In this document: positions 62,254 to 64,000 of the stretch, piece after piece
How the letters are laid out: every line of letters begins with the position of its first letter
Numbering within the stretch: the stretch's first letter is position 1
Assembly: GCF_000189635.1 (NCBI RefSeq)
Contig: NW_002476407.1
Location: 913,501 to 977,500 of the forward strand
Direction of reading: 5' to 3'
Source of the DNA: Tetrahymena thermophila SB210
Lineage: Eukaryota; Ciliophora; Oligohymenophorea; Hymenostomatida; Tetrahymenidae
Length of the DNA: 64,000 nt
Position numbers and translations under genes: made by a program
Notes under the pieces: model-generated
Databases searched by the model: none
What the model was told of the DNA's origin: nothing
What the model saw: the letters and a program-made list of their open reading frames with translations, nothing else

Positions 62254-62596
62254 TAGCTAATTCATCTATGAATGAAACCAGGATTTAATTAAACTAAGAA
62301 AAAAAATAATAATTACTGATTAATAAATAATCTCATATTATTACTTAAGCTTTTCTTCCCAAATCCTTTTATTGAATAATTCAATTACAATCAAAAATAA
62401 TAATAATTTTTACATAATTAATAATCAAACAGCATAGTTAGTTAGTTAGTTGTCAAAAATTATCTATAAATATATAAATTCTTCTAAGTGCAAAGCCACA
62501 AACAAAATTTGTACAAAAATAAACTGAAACTTCTAACAACCACTTAATCAATTTACAAGCCCATCTTAAATTGGTGATTATTAATAATTGAATAAA
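62254..62596. other. AT-rich spacer
   Basis: 5' flank of the PX-domain gene; nothing else is seen. Confidence 0.55.
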
Positions 62597-64000
62597 ATGA
62601 AGTAGAGTTAATATCCTAGTTAACTCTAGCAAATGAAAGTCTAGATTACTGACTTCGTTAATGAAGAGGGTACTGTTTTTTACAATATACTTGTTATAAA
62701 TTAGAATACAAGTAGTTAATTAAAGATTAAAGCTCGCTACAGCTAACTTTCAGAGCTTAATGAGAGTATTTAAAAGTTCCTGAAAAAGTATAAAAGCTTA
62801 AGGGTTTAACTGCCTTCATTTCCAGCCAAAAAATGGTGGGTTGTGTAAGATGATTCATTTATCAATCATAGAAAGAGTTAATTAGAATAATATTTCTAGG
62901 AATTACTCTAACAAGAAGATTCTCTCTTAATTGATCCTTTAACTGATTTTCTTGGATACGTAGACATAGGAAATTCTAAATCACCGAAATCGCTTGATGT
63001 AATTTTACATTTATAATAAAAATCAAACTAGTTCAGAAAAATATAAATTTTAATTTGCTTGTGTTAGTTAATTTGTTTGACTAATTGGTTTACTAAATGA
63101 ATTAATAAATTTTTTTACTGCCTTTGGAAAGGGATTTATTGATTTATTTATAAATTGATTATAATTAACTTAATAAAATATATTTATAATATAAAAAAAT
63201 CTACACAAACAAAAAAAATTTGAATTAAATTTTGTAGCTATTTAAAAAATATGAAGGGTTAATTATTTTTATTCAACTATCTTTACAAATATCAAAATAA
63301 TACTTTTTTTCTAGTAAAGTTTTGATTAGTTTGTTTGGTAGAATTTAACCTTTATTAATTTACATTTCTTCATTTCAAAAATTAATTACATGCCCCTACT
63401 AAATATTTTTAGTTAATTAATAAATTTGTTCTAAATACATAGGAAAAGCTAGAACTCTTAAGAAAAAAGCACAATGAGCATACCCAAAATCAAAAAAATT
63501 CCTCTAATTCCAGTAATACGATAAGAGCTCATTATGTACATTAACTATTTTATTAAAGCATTATGTAAATTTTCATATTAATATTTTTAATAGGAGTAAA
63601 GTGAAACTTAAGAGAAATGCTCATAAGACAACGAGATATCCTTTCCTTTAAGCTTTTGTGAAATTTCATTAGGAGCTACCAAAAATCAGCATATAAATAT
63701 CGGGTCTTTTTCAGAAGAGATTCGCAGCATTAAACGTAAGTCTATTGATTAATCTGACTTTGATAATTCTTCAATAATGCTACTCTTTCCATCACCTCCT
63801 AACATGAGAGGTTCTTTCCCAATTTATAGACAATCTAATGAAAGAGGAGAAGAGAGTTTATTACGTTCATAAATTGAAGCTCAAAGAAATAATTATCAAA
63901 ATCTTAACAAAGACTCTCAAAATGAATTAGATTAAAGTGACACCAATTATTAGAACGTCATTTAGCAAGCTATGAATTGTATTAATAGAAACAAAACAGT
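62597..64000 (+). CDS. PX-domain protein, 3' partial
   Basis: Exons 62597-62998, 63443-63535 and 63594-64000 join in frame; the gene runs off the window (about 300 residues visible). Residues ~12-125 form a PX fold: F-Y-N-I-L-V-I strand, A-R-Y-S-Q-L-S-E-L helix start, the Pro-rich turn (Q-L-P-S-F-P-A-K-K-W), a basic F-I-N-H-R-K-S-Q-L-E-Q-Y-F-Q-E-L-L helix, and D-F-L-G-Y at the end. PX domains bind phosphoinositides, usually PI(3)P on endosomes. The Arg of the first motif (A-R-Y-S) and the R-K of the last helix are present. The part beyond the domain is Ser/Asn/Gln-rich, and any C-terminal domain lies outside the window. Intron 1 is 444 bp. Confidence 0.85.

Overview
The window is protein-coding DNA of a ciliate nucleus, most likely a Tetrahymena macronuclear chromosome. 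Long reading frames appear only when TAA and TAG are read as glutamine and TGA is the only stop. The DNA is extremely AT-rich, introns are short AT-rich GT..AG segments, and genes are separated by almost featureless AT-rich spacers. Nothing bacterial, no rRNA, no CRISPR and no convincing tRNA was found. Because the standard code breaks these genes at every TAA/TAG, I rebuilt them by hand; most joined exon sets come out as exact multiples of three ending in TGA.

Layout. 1-1949: 3' part of a cysteine-rich membrane protein (+). 3010-7425: two tandem MFS transporters (-), with a duplicated spacer and a GTAT microsatellite between them. 7426-11309: long gene-poor spacer. 11310-14556: protein with two cyclic-nucleotide-binding domains and a long disordered tail (+). 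15044-18651: cyclin L-type cyclin with an RS tail and an 815-bp intron (-). 19389-21091: coiled-coil protein (-). 22587-24261: TPH-like coiled-coil protein, possibly axonemal (+). 24963-25751: small anchored carbonic-anhydrase-like protein (-). 26740-28132: beta-ketoacyl-ACP synthase II (-). 29221-31920: 899-aa protein with repeated R-P-x-T-A motifs (-). 33343-37639: voltage-gated/cyclic-nucleotide-type K+ channel (-). 38704-40401: B-box-like zinc finger plus WD-like protein (+). 40584-42350: a RING-H2 membrane protein and a RING-less paralogue (-). 43553-45806: mitochondrial aspartate aminotransferase (+).

45969-55481 is the most unusual part: four head-to-tail minus-strand genes. Three belong to one unrecognised Gln/Asn-rich family (982, 1087 and 236 aa; the smallest looks like an internal-deletion version of the largest type) and one encodes only the ATPase half of a type IIA topoisomerase. 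Short, very T-rich 5' flanks and small sequence blocks are shared among the four, which suggests common origin or co-regulation.

56.2 kb holds a small island with two perfect hairpins. 56.95-59.33 kb is a direct tandem duplication of a small coiled-coil gene (-), in which one copy has lost its start. At 59351-59455 there is a G7/C7-ended foldback element. 60259-62253 encodes multi-span membrane protein(s) (+), and 62597-64000 is the start of a PX-domain protein (+) that runs off the window.
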